Of a DNA stretch of 64,000 nt, positions 11,460 to 23,338 are shown in pieces. The translations under genes were made by a program, and so were the position numbers. The DNA is from Buxus sempervirens (taxonomy: Eukaryota > Streptophyta > Magnoliopsida > Buxales > Buxaceae). Position 1 is the stretch's first letter. Each line of letters starts with the position of its first letter. Where the stretch lies: the NCBI GenBank assembly GCA_947561395.2, contig OX387193.1, positions 17,244,534 through 17,308,533 on the forward strand, written 5' to 3'. The notes below the pieces were generated by a model. It was not told the DNA's origin. It did not search any database and was given only the letters and a program-made list of their open reading frames with translations.

Positions 11460-13404
11460 TGTAAGCACCTCATTTTTGCGCTCCCAGAAAAGCCGGAAAT
11501 GCAAACCCTAGACAAAAAGTCAAACCCTGAGAGGTCAAAAGTTGAATTTTTGATCAATTGAAAGTTTGCCACCTTGCTTTATGTCATTGGATAGAGAATC
11601 TCAACACGGTTCCAACGCAACTGAGTTTGCAGGAATCGGAGTCCTGATGAGGGTTCTGCAGGCTGGTCAAACTTAAGGGGAGCCGAAAGTTGACTTTCTA
11701 CTAAAATCTGATCCAGATGCTTACCCTTATGTCATTGGATAGAGAATCTTGACATGGTTCCAACGCAACTGAGTTTGCAGGAATCGGAGTCCGGATGAAG
11801 GTTCTGCAGGCCGGTCAAACTTGAGGGGAGCCAAAAGTTGACTTTATGCTAAAATCCGATCCAGATGCTTACCCTTATGTCATTGGATAGAAAATCCCGA
11901 CACGGTTCTAACGCAAATGAGTTTGCCCATATCGGAGTCCGGATGGAGAAAATATGAGCTGACAAAGTTTTCGAGTAGCAAAACCAGCAAACTGCACACG
12001 TGGCAAAAAGCTGCACACGTGGCGAGTTGGGCAGAAAAATATCTCGGGGATCAAATCCATAAATATCCAAACGTACGAAATATCCCAGGGACTAAATCTG
12101 TAAAATTCCAAGAATATCAGATTAAACCAAAAATAACCAGGGACTAAATTCGAAAAAGTCAGATTTTCCGACCATCGAGCGGCGGCATTAAATGTTTTTT
12201 CAATCATGATGCCACTCGCGTGAATGGGGCAAGCGCAAAACGCGCTGGGTGCCAACCCGGCGGACCCCTTTTTTCCTCGTCTATAAAAGTCGCGCGAGAC
12301 TTTATTGCACGGGGATGGCTCTCCTTTGGTTGGGAAATTCTTCAGTCGAAAAGTTTTCTTGGTCGAGGGTTTTTCTCTTGGTTGGTTCCCTTGGGATCAC
12401 TGGACTGACTCCCTTTTCCCCTGCCTTCCTTCACCCAAACACCCGACCTTGCCTTCCGAACTCCCTCTCTTCTTCTTCTTCTTCTTCTTCACTCTTATAC
12501 CAAAAGCTGGAGGAGCCACTTGCCGTAGCTGTTGGAGAAGAAGCTCATCGCTGGTGTGTTCGCCTCAAGGAGGTCACACACTTCCACAAAAGGGATAAGA
12601 ACTCTCAGGTATTGTTCCTCACCCAGTTTCACTTTACATATATGAAAGTGGGAGTTGTATGAGCAGATTATTGGGTTTGTCTTCGTTCTCCTAGATATAA
12701 CATGCACTTCCCTCTATTTTGATAACATGGAAGTCTCCGAGGGTAAGGGAGACCCCATGAGACCCCCATGAGAAGAGGGGAAGCTTGCCATCCCACCTTC
12801 GGCCACCGTTTGGAGGGTTTCTATTTGTGGATCATTCAATAAAGGGAGCCTGTTCCCTCGCTTCGAACATGTCCTGTGTACCCCTGTAAACCCCCCCTCT
12901 CTCTCCTTTCGCTGAAGGTTTATTGATGCGAATGCGGAGGTTAGGTTTGGTTGCGGTTGGGGTGCCATGGAGATGCAAGCTTAGACATGTTGCCGTGTTT
13001 TTTTCTTCTGGCATGACTGTTTTTTTTTTCTTTCTACTGGTGCTTTTCTTTTTCTTTTTTTTGTTTCTTCTCCTTTGTTTGCAAGTGTTATAAGGTAGGG
13101 TTAAATGCATGTTTAGATTTAAGTCCGGTTCCCATTCTTATGCATGTAACCTCTCTGTTTTGTCTCCTGTTTATTTGGTTACTATCGTAGGAGTCAATCA
13201 TGCCCCCATCCCCCTTCCTCGTTTGCTGTTGGAAGTGTCAACCATGCTTCTGTAAAGTTAGATTAATTTTGAAGTAGGTTAGAATAGTTTCAAAGCATGT
13301 TTAAGTGTCTTCTGGGGATGCTAGAAGCACCTGGGAGGTGTTACAGAGACTGGAAATCAAGCCAATCTCTGGGAAAAGAAAGAAAACAGAGAAGCAAGGT
13401 GTCC

Positions 13405-13572
13405 GCTGAGCTTGCGCTCAAAGCCTTTGCTCACGCCTAGCGCGCCTACCTCGCGCGAGGCGCTTTTCGCTCGCGCGAGGCTCGCGCTCAGCGCGCACGA
13501 GCAAGGGCCTTTTGTTGATGGCCGGTTCCGCTAGGCTCGCGCTGACCTCGTGCCTAGCGCCTGAGGTCAGCG
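13405..13572 (+). repeat. GC-rich palindromic island in S3
   Basis: This is a dense run of GCGC, CTCGCGCGAG and GCGCGAGGC motifs on both strands, for example CTCGCGCGAGG and CGCTCGCGCGAGGCTCGCGC. It lies about 1.95 kb into the LTR, where S2 has TATCCGG arrays and S4 has GTGAGCGCC arrays. I see no fixed period. Confidence 0.7.
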
Positions 13573-13629
13573 CACCCTCTTAAAAATGCCAAATTGCTTA
13601 TATTTTTTGAAAACCCGAAAATGCCCTTT

Positions 13630-13770
13630 ACCATACTGCGGGGGGCTTCGCCCCCCGCACCCTCCAACCCCTTTGTTCACCACACATCCAACTAGTTCCT
13701 TGGTGCGGGGAGAGACATTGCCCCGTGGGCTCCACTTCGCTCCGCCCACAGGGGCCCCAAGTCCCTCCCC
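13630..13770 (+). repeat. Copy-specific insert with perfect GC hairpin in S3
   Basis: About 137 bp here are absent from the matching place in S1 (between TTTACC and CTTGGACCC). It opens with a perfect inverted repeat, GCGGGGGGC-TTC-GCCCCCCGC at 13637-13657, and a second complementary pair (CCCGTGGGC...GCCCACAGG) follows. It could be a small mobile or foldback sequence. No target duplication was established. Confidence 0.6.
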
Positions 13771-14761
13771 TTGGACCCAGATTAGTGAGCCAGTCTCCCC
13801 TAGTAAATGTCTTTCTTTTTTTATATATTCTCTGTGATGCATGTATATTCTCTGTGACTTTTGCTGCTGGATGTAGGTGGCATTTCCAAATTGAACCAAA
13901 TAAACACAATGGAATGTGTGCATGTAACTTAATCAAGATAAGTAAAATTAACTGATTAAACCGGGCGGGCCAAACCTAATGCGGCTCACCCGAACTTGTT
14001 AGTGAATTGATGTATGAAATGTGTGGTTTAGCCGAGACTAAGGACAAGGGCCTACCGGGCCCGCCAAAGCCCACCCACCGAACCAAGGAAGGGTGCAAAC
14101 CCTAACTTCCCGTAACTTGGGCTTTCAAGCCCTAATCAGGACTACGGGCCCTAAGCCCAATGTCCAACCCATTTTCTGGAAACTTAAAAATATAAAATCC
14201 AATAAATTACTTGGCTACCATATGGGCCCACAAACCAATCCGGCCCACCTTTTCATGAAAACCACTTAAATCCAATCTGAAACCAAAAGTAAAATCAATT
14301 GAACTGACCAAAGCCCAAAGGGCCTCTCAGGCTAGACTGAGGCCCACAAGGGTACATGGGCTTGACTAAGCCCACCAAGGACACCGTGGGCCTTCCAACG
14401 GGGCCCACCCAACCAGACTCGGATTACCTAATTAACCAAGATAAAAGCAATAAAAGGGACCCACACCACTCAAGTGGTCCTACCAGACTTAACCAGTTTG
14501 CATGCCGACTCAGGAATCAGGTGAGAAAATAAGTGAGCTGACTCAAAACAGGATAAACCTAAGGGACCCATCACCTAATGGGGTGGACAGGGGTGTCTAC
14601 GGACTTCCCCGAACCACAACCGAGACCCTACTTAGAATCTCAAAGCAGCAAACCAAAGCCCTAGTAGACAAGATTAGGCACCCAGGTGTCCGCCTGCACC
14701 CCATCAGGCGGTGGCGACTCCAAATTTTCCCGTGCCGCGTTTTCGACACGCGCACACCGGC

Positions 14762-17254
14762 TAAATGCGTCTTTGGGGCTACATCAGGGAAGTTGCTGGG
14801 ATTTATAGTGAGCAGAAGAGGGATTGAGATCGACCCAGCTAAAGCCAAGGCCATAATTAAAATGCCATCGCCCAGAACAGAGAAGGAGATTCGTGGTTTT
14901 CTTGGAAGAATTCAATATATAAGCCGGTTCATAGCACAACTCACTGCTATCTGTGAACCAATTTTCAAGCTTCTAAGGAAGGATAACCCGACGGTTTGGA
15001 ATGAGGATTGCCAACAGGCCTTTGATACAATAAAGGAGTATTTACTGAATCCATCTGTGCTAGTGCCACAAACCCCAGGAAGACCACTGATCCTGTACTT
15101 GTCAGTGTTGGAAACATCGATGGGATGTGTTTTGGGGCAGCATGATGAGATTGGTAGAAAGGAAAGGGCAATATACTATCTGAGTAAAAAATTCACAGAA
15201 TATGAAGCCAAATACTCACCATTGGAAAAGACCTATTGTGCTCTAGTGTGGGTAACTCAGAGACTGAGGCATTACTTCCTTAGTCACTCTACATTATCGA
15301 TATCCCGAATAGATCCTTTGAAGTATTTATTTGAGAAACCGGCACTAACTGGCAGAACAGCAAAGTGGCAGCTGTTACTATCCGAGTTTGAGCTCACGTA
15401 AATCACTCAGAAGGCGATTAAGGGTTAAGCCATTGCCGATCACCTGGCTGCACATCCTCTACCAGAATACTAACCTTTGAAGACCAACTTTCCTGATGAG
15501 GCAATTTTCTTTACTGAAGAAGAGGAAAGTGAAAGCTCTTGGCAGATGTTCTTCGACGAGGCCGCCAACATGAATGGAAATGGAATATGGGCAGTCTTGG
15601 TCAAACCAGATGATTCACACATCCCGATCACAGTGAAGTTGAGATTCCAGTGCACCAATAATATTACAGAGTATGAAGCATGCATAATTGGGTTGCAAGC
15701 CGCCATAGATCATGAAGTGGAGGAACTTGATGTATACGGAGACTCAAGTCTTATCATCTTCCAAACAACTAGTGAATGGAAAACCAAGGATCACAAATTG
15801 ATCCCCTATCATCAGTATTTGGAAGAAATAAGCACTAAATTTATTCGAATTTCCTTCAACTATATGCCAAGGGCCAAGAATCAGTTCGCGGATGCTCTAG
15901 CAACATTGGCTTCAATGGTCAGCATGCCAGAAGGAGTAGACATCAAACCACTGGAAATTGAGGTCAGAGATGAACCGGCTTATTGTCTTATTCTAGAGGG
16001 AGCACCGGAAGAGGAAGCACCATGGTTTCAAGACATCAAAAATTTCTTGAACGATCGGAGTTTGCCAGAAAATGCCACTTCTACTGAGAAAAGGACAATA
16101 CAGAGATTAGCTAGTCAATTCCTACTAAGTGGTGGACATTTGTACAAAAGATCACATAATGACATTCTGCTTAGGTGTGTTGCTAAGGCTAAGTCCACAA
16201 GGTTGATTGAAACTGTACATGGAGGAGTCTATGGACCCCATATGAAGGGACACATGCTTGCAAAGAAGATTCTGAGGTTGGGATACTATTGGTTGACGAT
16301 GGAGCACGATTGCTGTGTACATGTCAAGAGATTTCATCAATATCAAATATATGCAGATAACAAGCATGCACCCCTCAGTGAGTTGCATAACATGACATCA
16401 CCATGGCCCTTCTCCATGTGGGGCATAGATGTCATTGGCATGATTTCCCTAAGGCATCGAACGGGCACAGATTTATCCTGGTAGCGATCGATTATTTCAC
16501 TAAGTGGGTAGAAGCAGCCTCGTATGCAAATATCACAAGTAGCCATGTTCTTAAGTTTTTTAAGCACAATATCATTTGTCGCTATGGACTGCCAAGTGCC
16601 ATAATATCAGACAATGCTTCAAATATTAAAAACAAGGACATGAAGAAGATGTGTAAGCAATTCCAGATTACCCATCACAAGTCCGCTCCATACAGGCCAA
16701 AGATGAATGGGGTAGTAGAAGCAGAAAATAAAAATATAGAGAAAATCATTCAGAAGATGGTAGTAAGTTCCAAGGATTGGCATGAAATGCTACCACTTGC
16801 TCTACATGCCTACAGAACCTCAATCCGGACTTCAACTGGGGCAACCCTGTATTCCCTAATCTATGAGATGGAAGCAGTTTTGCCAGTAGAGGTAGAAATC
16901 CCATCACTAAGAGTGCTCCTGGAAGCTGAATGGATACAGTCAAGACATGATCAACTCAACCTGATAGAAGAAAAGCGCTTGAAGTCGCTTTGTCATGGGC
17001 AATTGTACCAGAAGAGAATGGCCCGAGCTTACAATAAGAAGGTAAAACCCAGAACTTTTTAAGAAGGAAACTTGGTACTAAAGAAAAGCTTACCATTTTT
17101 GGAAGATCCTCGTGGGAAGTTCAAGCCAAATTGGGAAGGGCCTTATGTCGTCAAAAAGGTCTTGTCAGAGGGTGCACTCATCTTGACAGAAATGGATGGA
17201 AAAGATTTTCCTGAGCCAGTTAACTCTAATGAGGTAAAAAGGTATTTTCCTTGA
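14762..17254 (+). pseudogene. Element A pol: RT end, RNase H, archaeal-type RNase H, integrase
   Basis: This resumes RT at KCVFGATSGKLLGFIVSRRG and passes through RNase H (ILYLSVLETSMGCVLGQHD, YYLSKKFTEYEAKYSPLEK), a second RNase H typical of the Tat/Ogre lineage (QMFFDEAANMNGNG, about 15542-15583; YGDSSLIIFQ; AKNQFADALATLASM), and an integrase with DDE core pieces D-VIGMI, SDNASN and MNGVVEAENKN, ending PVNSNEVKRYFP. Breaks compared with element B are TAA codons at about 15399, 15424 and 15470, a one-base deletion near 16445 inside the integrase, and another TAA near 17060. A stop-rich copy fits an old insertion. Confidence 0.93.
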
Positions 17255-18188
17255 TCGAATATTACTAGGAAATAATCCGAGGCCATTTTTCTTTATTTCC
17301 CTCAAATTTTAATCCCTAGTCTAGCCAAGTCGAGCCGGTTCGTTTCTTTGATAAACCTAAACTGGACTTACAGTCTTATACTGGGGCAAAAATAAAGGAA
17401 AAAGAAAAAAAAAGAGAAAGAGCAAAGAAAAGTGGCAAATGAAAGCCAAAGTGTGAAAAGAATGTGATTTGGGGAAAAAGGGTCAAATTCATCATGACTA
17501 TAAGTCTGGTTGACCTATTTTCACATTTGAAAATTTTTGAGCCATTAATACCTTTTCTTTCATAAACCGAGCCTAGCCTTTGTTTCGTCCTATTTTTAAG
17601 CCCTCGGTGATCTTAGTTTGTTCATTCAAATTTCAGAGTAAGATTGGTGATGACGGAATACAAAAGCCGGTCCTAGTGAAAACCGTAACTGACGCTAGGG
17701 GCAACATTAGCAAAAAGAAAAAAATCAGAGGTTGAGTTGATCATGGAGCCCAAGCTTGAAGTAAAATCAGCATGATTATTGAGACTGAGCAGATTGGGGA
17801 TAACGGGGTCAAATATGGAAGAAAAACCATTTGGGGATGACTCTAGAGGTCCTAAAAGAGATAGATTTGATCCCTCCTTATTGTTTGGATTACCCTTTTC
17901 ATTATTCAACCTGGTTTTAATTCCTTTAATTATGTGTGATTAAGTATATGGACCAAATTTCAAAAAGAAAAAATAATAAAAAATAAAAAGAAAAAAAACT
18001 ATACTTTGGCCAGTGATGATAAATCAAATACTTTTCATAAAACCTTTGTTTTTACAAGCATTTGAGCATTCTGAAGCCAATAACATAAAAAAAACTTATT
18101 TTTGAATTAAATCCTTTGTCTTTCCACTATTGGAGTTTGCTTTCGCATAAAGGTATAAAAAAAACTAAAAGTGCAAGAAAAAAGAAGG
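17255..18188. other. Conserved non-coding spacer between pol and aORF1, element A
   Basis: There is no gene here. The stretch matches element B 36391-37327 over most of its length, including AAACCTAAACTGGACTTACA, CTTATACTGGGGCAA and TTGGATTACCCTTTTCATTA. It lies between two convergent coding regions, so 3' ends or poly(A) signals for both transcripts are expected here. It has A-rich tracts near 17395-17415 and 17962-17998. Confidence 0.6.
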
Positions 18189-19891
18189 CTAGTCTCTATC
18201 CCCTAGCCGCTCCTCAAGCTCCCGAATCCAAGCGGCCTGAGCTGCAATAATCCCAGAAGCCCCCTCTGCAGCAGGATCACTCAAGAAGGAAATGACCTCA
18301 TCTAAAAGGGTCTGTCTAATCCGCATGCTCCTAAGGCTGGCTAAAGCATCCTGGTACTTCTGCCGTATCATTCGAACCTCAAAGTGGCGAGCCTGCCTCT
18401 ACTCCTCCAGTTTCTCATCCATAGCTGTGCGGCGAGATATCTGCTCCTCAAGCTGCCTCTCCAGATAAACACCTCGTATCCTAAGCTCCTGGGCCTCTCG
18501 TACCCATATCTGCTGAAGTCGTTCATGAGAGGCTCTCTCAGACTCCAAGATGTCTTCATAAGTTGGAGCCAAAACTGCAAGAGGATCCTCGGGTACTGGG
18601 GCCTGACTCTGGATATGCTCCTTGATCTAGAAGAAGTAGTCCTTCACATGGGACTCTGAGAAGACTGGGCTCCGCATGAAACAAACATAAGACCACTCCC
18701 TCATCAACCAAGCATTTAGCTTCATGGTGGTTTGTGAAAGTGGCCCAAGGTAGTCCTCGTATCCACTTGGGATTATAATCCCCTGAGTCGCTCTGAACTG
18801 TCGAAGAACTCACAAGGGGAGGTAAAGTACAGCATGTCTCAGGCCAGCCAGAACCAAAAAGTTGTTGTCTCTAAAGCTGATCACGGTCTCTATATTGGGT
18901 TGATAAGTACCAGGCCACCTCACCTGATCATCCTGGAGTGTAGCCAAGAAAGTAAACCAACCCTGTTTACCTCCTGAGATGTCAGGACACCCCCGGTTGC
19001 TCATCAAGATTGGAACCTTCATGCTTGGAAAGAAGTGTCGATTGATCTCCTCAATTTGACTCAGGTAGTCAAGTAACCAAAGCTGCAAAAGAGGATAGAT
19101 ATTTCAATATATTGTAAAGGAAAAAAGCAAAAGAAAAAAGCAAAAAAAAAAAAAGAAAAGAAAAAGAAAAAGGGGAATTTTACTTGCAGGATAGGGGCAC
19201 ATGACAGGAAGCGTTTCTTCTTCCTGTGATAACAGTCAGTCAATGCCTGGTACATTCCTGCCAAAATCATAGGGGTCAATCTCTCCTGCTCCCTAGCCTG
19301 GCATACAACCGAGATAAGGGCCAAGTCGACTTCATCGTCATCCCGTAGAAAAAGCAGTTGGTTAATCACTACCAGGGTTAGGGCATTGAACCTAGCTTCC
19401 TTGTTTTCCCCCCTCAAGAGTTTCTCAGTCAAAAAAGACTTGGATAAAGTCAAAAGGGTGTAGGAATCCCCTAAATCCTTCTTCCCTATACCCAAAAAGG
19501 TAGAAGCCTCTTTCTTGTAGCTAGGCTTAAGGGGTGGGTTCACTACCTTCTATGCAAACCTCAAACCCAAGATGGTTTCAACCTCTTCAATGGTTGGGGT
19601 CATCTCATTGTCTCCAAAACGAAAAAGGTTCAAATCAGGTACCCAGTGGCCTATCATGGCTTCAATAATCTCCCACTTAAAAGGTATTTTGGGGATAAGT
19701 AGGACATGACCTAAATGGGTGGAATCCCATTTCCTCTCTTTATCAAGGGTCATAGAATTAACCCACCTAGTGTAGAATGAATCTACGGGGTTGTACCTAG
19801 TGAGATTAGGGGGTTTTACTCTAAAAGGTTGTTTTGCAGGGGAAGCTGTGTTGACAGACAATAGTGGGGCAGAAGATGATTCGGAAGCCAT
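18189..19891 (-). pseudogene. Element A antisense gene 1 (aORF1), plant-mobile-domain-like
   Basis: The gene is on the strand opposite gag-pol. Exon 1 (19891 down to 19184) has PPNLTRYNPVDSFYTRWVN, FKWEIIEAMIGHWVP and EMTPTIEEVETILGLRF, which resembles the plant mobile domain (PMD) family. An intron (19183 down to 19083, 101 bp, GT...AG with a polypyrimidine tract) separates it from exon 2, which ends in a charged coiled-coil-like region (LEERLGDRD at the C-terminus). The start MASESSS is chosen because element B has MASPTPLS at the same place. Stops interrupt it near 19553 (after GLRFA), 18810, 18630 and 18400, so it is a pseudogene. Extra antisense ORFs are known in Tat-lineage elements; the function is unknown. 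Confidence 0.75.
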
Positions 19892-20001
19892 TGGAAATGG
19901 TTGGAGTTTGCTAAAAATCAATGGGAGGAAGAAAAAGGCGAACAAGGTGTTTTCTAAACTCAAAAAGTCGTCAAAATGATGCAAATCCCGAGGCTAATTG
20001 C

Positions 20002-20165
20002 ATTTATAGCATGTTTTAATGTATCTGATATATCAGATCGGATACAAGAGACTCTGTTCATATCCGATGAAAAATGCCAGATACAAAATAAAGTGTTTAT
20101 ATCCGACATTTCTCGTCGAATACAAAAACATGTTAATGTATCCGATCTGATATATCAGATACAAG
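20002..20165 (-). promoter_or_regulatory. Probable promoter of element A aORF1: TATA box plus four 39-bp palindrome units
   Basis: Reading toward aORF1, palindromes of the TATCCGA...TCGGATA type occupy units that start on the plus strand at 20021, 20060, 20099 and 20138, exactly 39 bp apart. Next comes TATAAAT (minus strand, 20008-20002), about 110 bp before the conserved ATG at 19891. The layout matches element B 39213-39378, although the motif and period differ. Confidence 0.6.
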
Positions 20166-20367
20166 GAAAAAAGCAAAAAAAAAAAAAGAAAAGGAAGAAA
20201 AATCCGAATTTTTTACCTGTTTCACCTATATACAAGTTTAAATTGCATAAAGATGAGAAGAAAAAGAAAGCAGAACAAGAGAGAATGAATAAAAAGTTTT
20301 TTTTTCATATATATGCAAGCCTCATTTGTACAAAGGATGACATAAATACATAAAAATCCTAATCTAC

Positions 20368-21501
20368 TGCTCCTGTGCAGGATCATTCCCGCGTCCTCTG
20401 CCACGTGCCCCCCTGCGGCCTCTACCTCGAGATGGTCGACGCCCTACCTCGAGATGGTCGATGCCTCAAGACACGGGAAATGATACGCTCGACAAGGTAG
20501 CATGGTCTCCAGCCTAGATAGGACTGAATCTGATACTCAAGGCAGTAGGCCGAATTGTCAGGGAGCGGACCCGTAGGAACAGAATCAGATGAAGAAGCCT
20601 CTGGCTCGGCAGGAGCAGGCTTGGCTGGCAGGATAGCCGCCTTAGGCTTAACTGGATCCTCGACCGTAGGAGTCTCGACTCCCGCAACACCAGAAGTCTC
20701 GGCAGCAGCAGCAGAAGGACCAGGAACAGAAACAGCTGGATTAAAGGAAAAGGAAGTCAGAAGTTGAGATACCATAACCAACCAAGGAAATAAGGCTAAA
20801 ACAAGCTTACCATGGATGTCTGCAACAGGAACTAGGGGATCCAGAATAATCGCAGAAGGAGATACAACCGGGACAGCGGCCGGGATGTCCTTAGACTCAG
20901 GAGCCACCACAGGAGACGAGGTGCTGGCAAAATCCACAGGAGCAGGAGCCACCACAGGAGATAAGGTGCTGGCAGGATCTACAGGAGCAACAACAGCGAC
21001 CGGGTCAAGAACAAGAGATCCAACAGGGTCAGGAATAGCGACCGGGGCGTCCTCGGGATCAGCAGCCCGGACAGGAGATGGACCAGGAATAGGAAGGTCT
21101 GGCCCAACTGAGACATCATGATCGGGGACCGGATCTTGTAAAAATCAAACGGTTCATATCATAACAGCAGGGAAACATAGAAATGAAAGGAATGGAGTTG
21201 TGAAGAACTAAATACTTGTCTAGCCCTAAGCTCAGCAACCAAAGCCTCCAGCTCTCTGATCCAGGCATCTCTCTGGGCCACGGTTGCATCATGCTCAGCA
21301 ATCATATCATCGACTGCAGCCCGCTAGCTTTGAAACTAATCCCGCAAAGCATTCAGCTCATCTACCTGCCAATAAAAACGGGATTAGAATCATAAATGTA
21401 AAATCAAAGAAAATGAGATAGGAGAAGGTAACTTACAATGTCGTCGTGTACTCAGATGTAGATCCCACAAATCTCTGTCACTCCAGCACGAGTGGGTCGA
21501 T
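20368..21501 (-). pseudogene. Element A antisense gene 2 (aORF2), C-terminal part
   Basis: This is the downstream end of the second antisense gene, cut from its N-terminal half (49334-51107) by element B. At the cut it encodes the TRAGVTEICG segment, matching VRGGVTEIGG in the B copy. A coiled-coil-like exon (about 21360-21170, including AVDDMIAEHDATVAQRDAWI) and a low-complexity Ala/Pro/Val/Glu exon follow. The tail has a short basic R/G-rich end (RGARGRGRGNDPAQEQ). A 22-bp unit encoding part of the tail is duplicated (about 20424-20466). Stops and frame changes make it non-functional. The RG-rich tail, as in B, might contact nucleic acid; that is inference. Confidence 0.65.
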
Positions 21502-21506
21502 CCATC
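21502..21506. repeat. Left target-site duplication of element B (CCATC)
   Basis: CCATC directly before the TG of the LTR is repeated exactly at 49329-49333 after the terminal CA. Both flanks, when joined, restore one exon of element A aORF2. This is a standard 5-bp integrase footprint and fixes the outer limits of element B. Confidence 0.93.
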
Positions 21507-23318
21507 TGTAGACACCCCAAATTGCACTACAAAATGAGAAAATAATAAAAACATGTAATTTAAGCTTAAAACAGGTCAAAAATGCATAAAAATTGACTAA
21601 GCAGACTTTGCCCGTATTTCCTTCACGGGCCCGTCTCGCCCGAAAATTCTCTACGGTCAGGCACGCCCGTGGAAACTATACGATCACCATTTGACCGTAG
21701 TGCATTTACGGTCACTAAAGACACGTGCGAGTTTTGTCCTTCTCTCGGTTTTCGAGCTTTATCTTTAGTCCAATATATCTTTAAATGAGCGAATTACGTA
21801 TTTTATTCGCTAAAGCCACCTTGGTTGGCTATGGATGGGCATTATCTCCAATTTTCACTCTATCCTGAGGATCAGGATATATCCTTCTGGACCAGCCTTG
21901 CCCCTGTGCTTGCCTATAAATAGAGGTGAGATTCTTAAGCTAAGGGCCACGAAAATTTGAAGTCCAAGGAATTCTAAGAAGCTCCAAGAGAAGAGAAGAA
22001 CTCCTGCTGCCTGCCTGCTCAATCCAGGTAAGTCCCCTATCCCTTTTTATTTTCTGTCTTCAATTCTAGATGTAATAGGATCATCTCTATTGCTGTAGAA
22101 TAAGGCCATATCTGTTTTTGTATTCCTAAACTTGTCTCTAAGTACCTCAAGAGTCTCTCTAGCCGTAAAACGTGAAGAGAGAACTAGGGGAAAGGGGAAC
22201 AGGTGGATCCCTAGAATAGAACCCCATAATCTGTTTTTTTTTTATATAGAATAAGGCCTGTGATTGTGTTTGTATACCCAAACCTATCTTCAAGTACCTC
22301 AAGAGTCTCTCTAGCCGTAAAACGTGAAGAGAGAACTAGGGGAAAAGAGAATAGGTGGATCCGTAGGGTAGACCCCCATGTGCTCTAATCTGTGAGATGT
22401 GGCTGCTTTGAATATCCTGATCATGTTTTAATGCTTTTTATGATATATCTGAATGAATTACATGAATCTAGGATGTTTATAGCATGAGATCCCCACTTTT
22501 TGATAAATTTGGATTTTTCACATATTTGCACCTACAGCACTGTTTTCGTGATTTTTGTGGTTTTAGGCTAAGATCTTGGATTTATCATGATCAATATAGT
22601 AGATCTAGATCCAGAAGCCTGAAAGTAAATTCTAGGGTTTCATGATGTGGTTTTTTAAATCGTTTTTCACTTTTGAGAGAAGACCCTACGGTCTAAATTC
22701 TCCCTTTTTGGTGTTTTTCATCAACGTGGGTATTTTTGGTTTTTATTTTCTGATTTAATGTGAAATTTGAGCTTTATCTATGTCCTGGACTATTCAAGTT
22801 CAATTTTGAAATATTTTATAAAAATCATATTTTTCCAGATTTCTAGAATTTTGACTTGAAGCCAGATTTTTGGATTTTTCACTTTAAATTGATTTTATTT
22901 GATTTTATCTCAATTTTGTTTTGATCATGAAACCCTAGGAATGGTATGATCATATTTGATAGTTCTGGATCAATCAGAATATTTATATGAAAAACCATAT
23001 ATTTTGCCTTTTTTGTGATTTTTGTGATTTTTATAGCAAGCTTTTTTCCTTTATTTTAAACATGAACAATGCTTGGCAACCACCTTGCGTGGATGAATAG
23101 GGGTGCCTAACACCTTCCCTTGTTCATAACCTAATCCCCTTACCCATCTCTGGTTGTTTTTAAATGAGGGTTATTTTTACCCTAAAAATTGCCTTTTGTG
23201 CTTATTTAATATTTTGGTGTCCATTCACACCTAAATTGAATGGTGGCGACTCTTTGTTTTATTTGATCCCACGTGATGATGGGAGGAAGTCATTAGATTG
23301 ATTTTCCCATGTCTCACA
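21507..23318 (+). repeat. Element B 5' LTR (LTR1)
   Basis: It starts TGTAGACACCCC and ends CATGTCTCACA. It contains a four-unit palindrome array at 21625-21725, a TATA box TATAAATA at 21915-21922 (U3/R boundary shortly after), two ~180-bp related blocks with TAGCCGTAAAACGTGAAGAG at about 22160 and 22313, and an internal TGGCGACTC at 23244-23252 that resembles the real PBS just outside the LTR. Confidence 0.92.
21625..21725 (+). promoter_or_regulatory. 28-bp-period palindrome array in element B LTR
   Basis: Units start at 21625 (ACGGGC), 21653 (ACGGTC), 21680 (ACGATC) and 21708 (ACGGTC), with steps of 28, 27 and 28 bp. Most carry an opposing GCCCGT or GACCGT arm. It lies about 200 bp upstream of the LTR TATA box. 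The copy in LTR2 is at about 44257-44357. Confidence 0.7.
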
Positions 23319-23320
23319 AC

Positions 23321-23338
23321 TGGCGACTCTGCTGGGGA
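23321..23338 (+). promoter_or_regulatory. Primer binding site of element B
   Basis: TGGCGACTCTGCTGGGGA starts two bases after the 5' LTR. A PBS of this kind, complementary to a tRNA-Arg 3' end, has been described for Ogre elements; the tRNA assignment is from memory and was not checked. The duplicated leader after LTR2 carries the same site with one change (CTCTACTGG, 45953-45970). Confidence 0.75.

Larger units (their letters stand above)
11460..14756 (+). mobile_element. S-family solo LTR, copy S3
   Basis: A 3297-bp insertion runs from TGTAAGCACCTC to ACACGCGCACA. The flanks are CCAGC (11455-11459) and CCGGC (14757-14761), a 5-bp duplication with one mismatch. It interrupts the RT domain between LNPA and KCVFGA. 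It has a block of about 155 bp near its start present three times (the GGTTCCAACGCAA segment at about 11610, 11758 and 11905), a G-box pair (11997-12023), a TATA box TATAAAAG (12282-12289), a CTT microsatellite (12468-12490), GC-rich palindromes (13405-13572) and a perfect hairpin (13637-13657). No coding domains are seen; ORFs across it are chance. Confidence 0.87.

Noticed and set aside
12249-12662. 137-codon ORF in S3
   Set aside because: It lies downstream of the LTR TATA box and includes a CTT microsatellite giving poly-Ser; it is not open in S2 or S4.
20021-20165. Regular short palindromic repeats resembling a CRISPR array
   Set aside because: The genome is a plant, units are imperfect, the sequences between units are not unique spacers, and the arrays lie inside retrotransposons.
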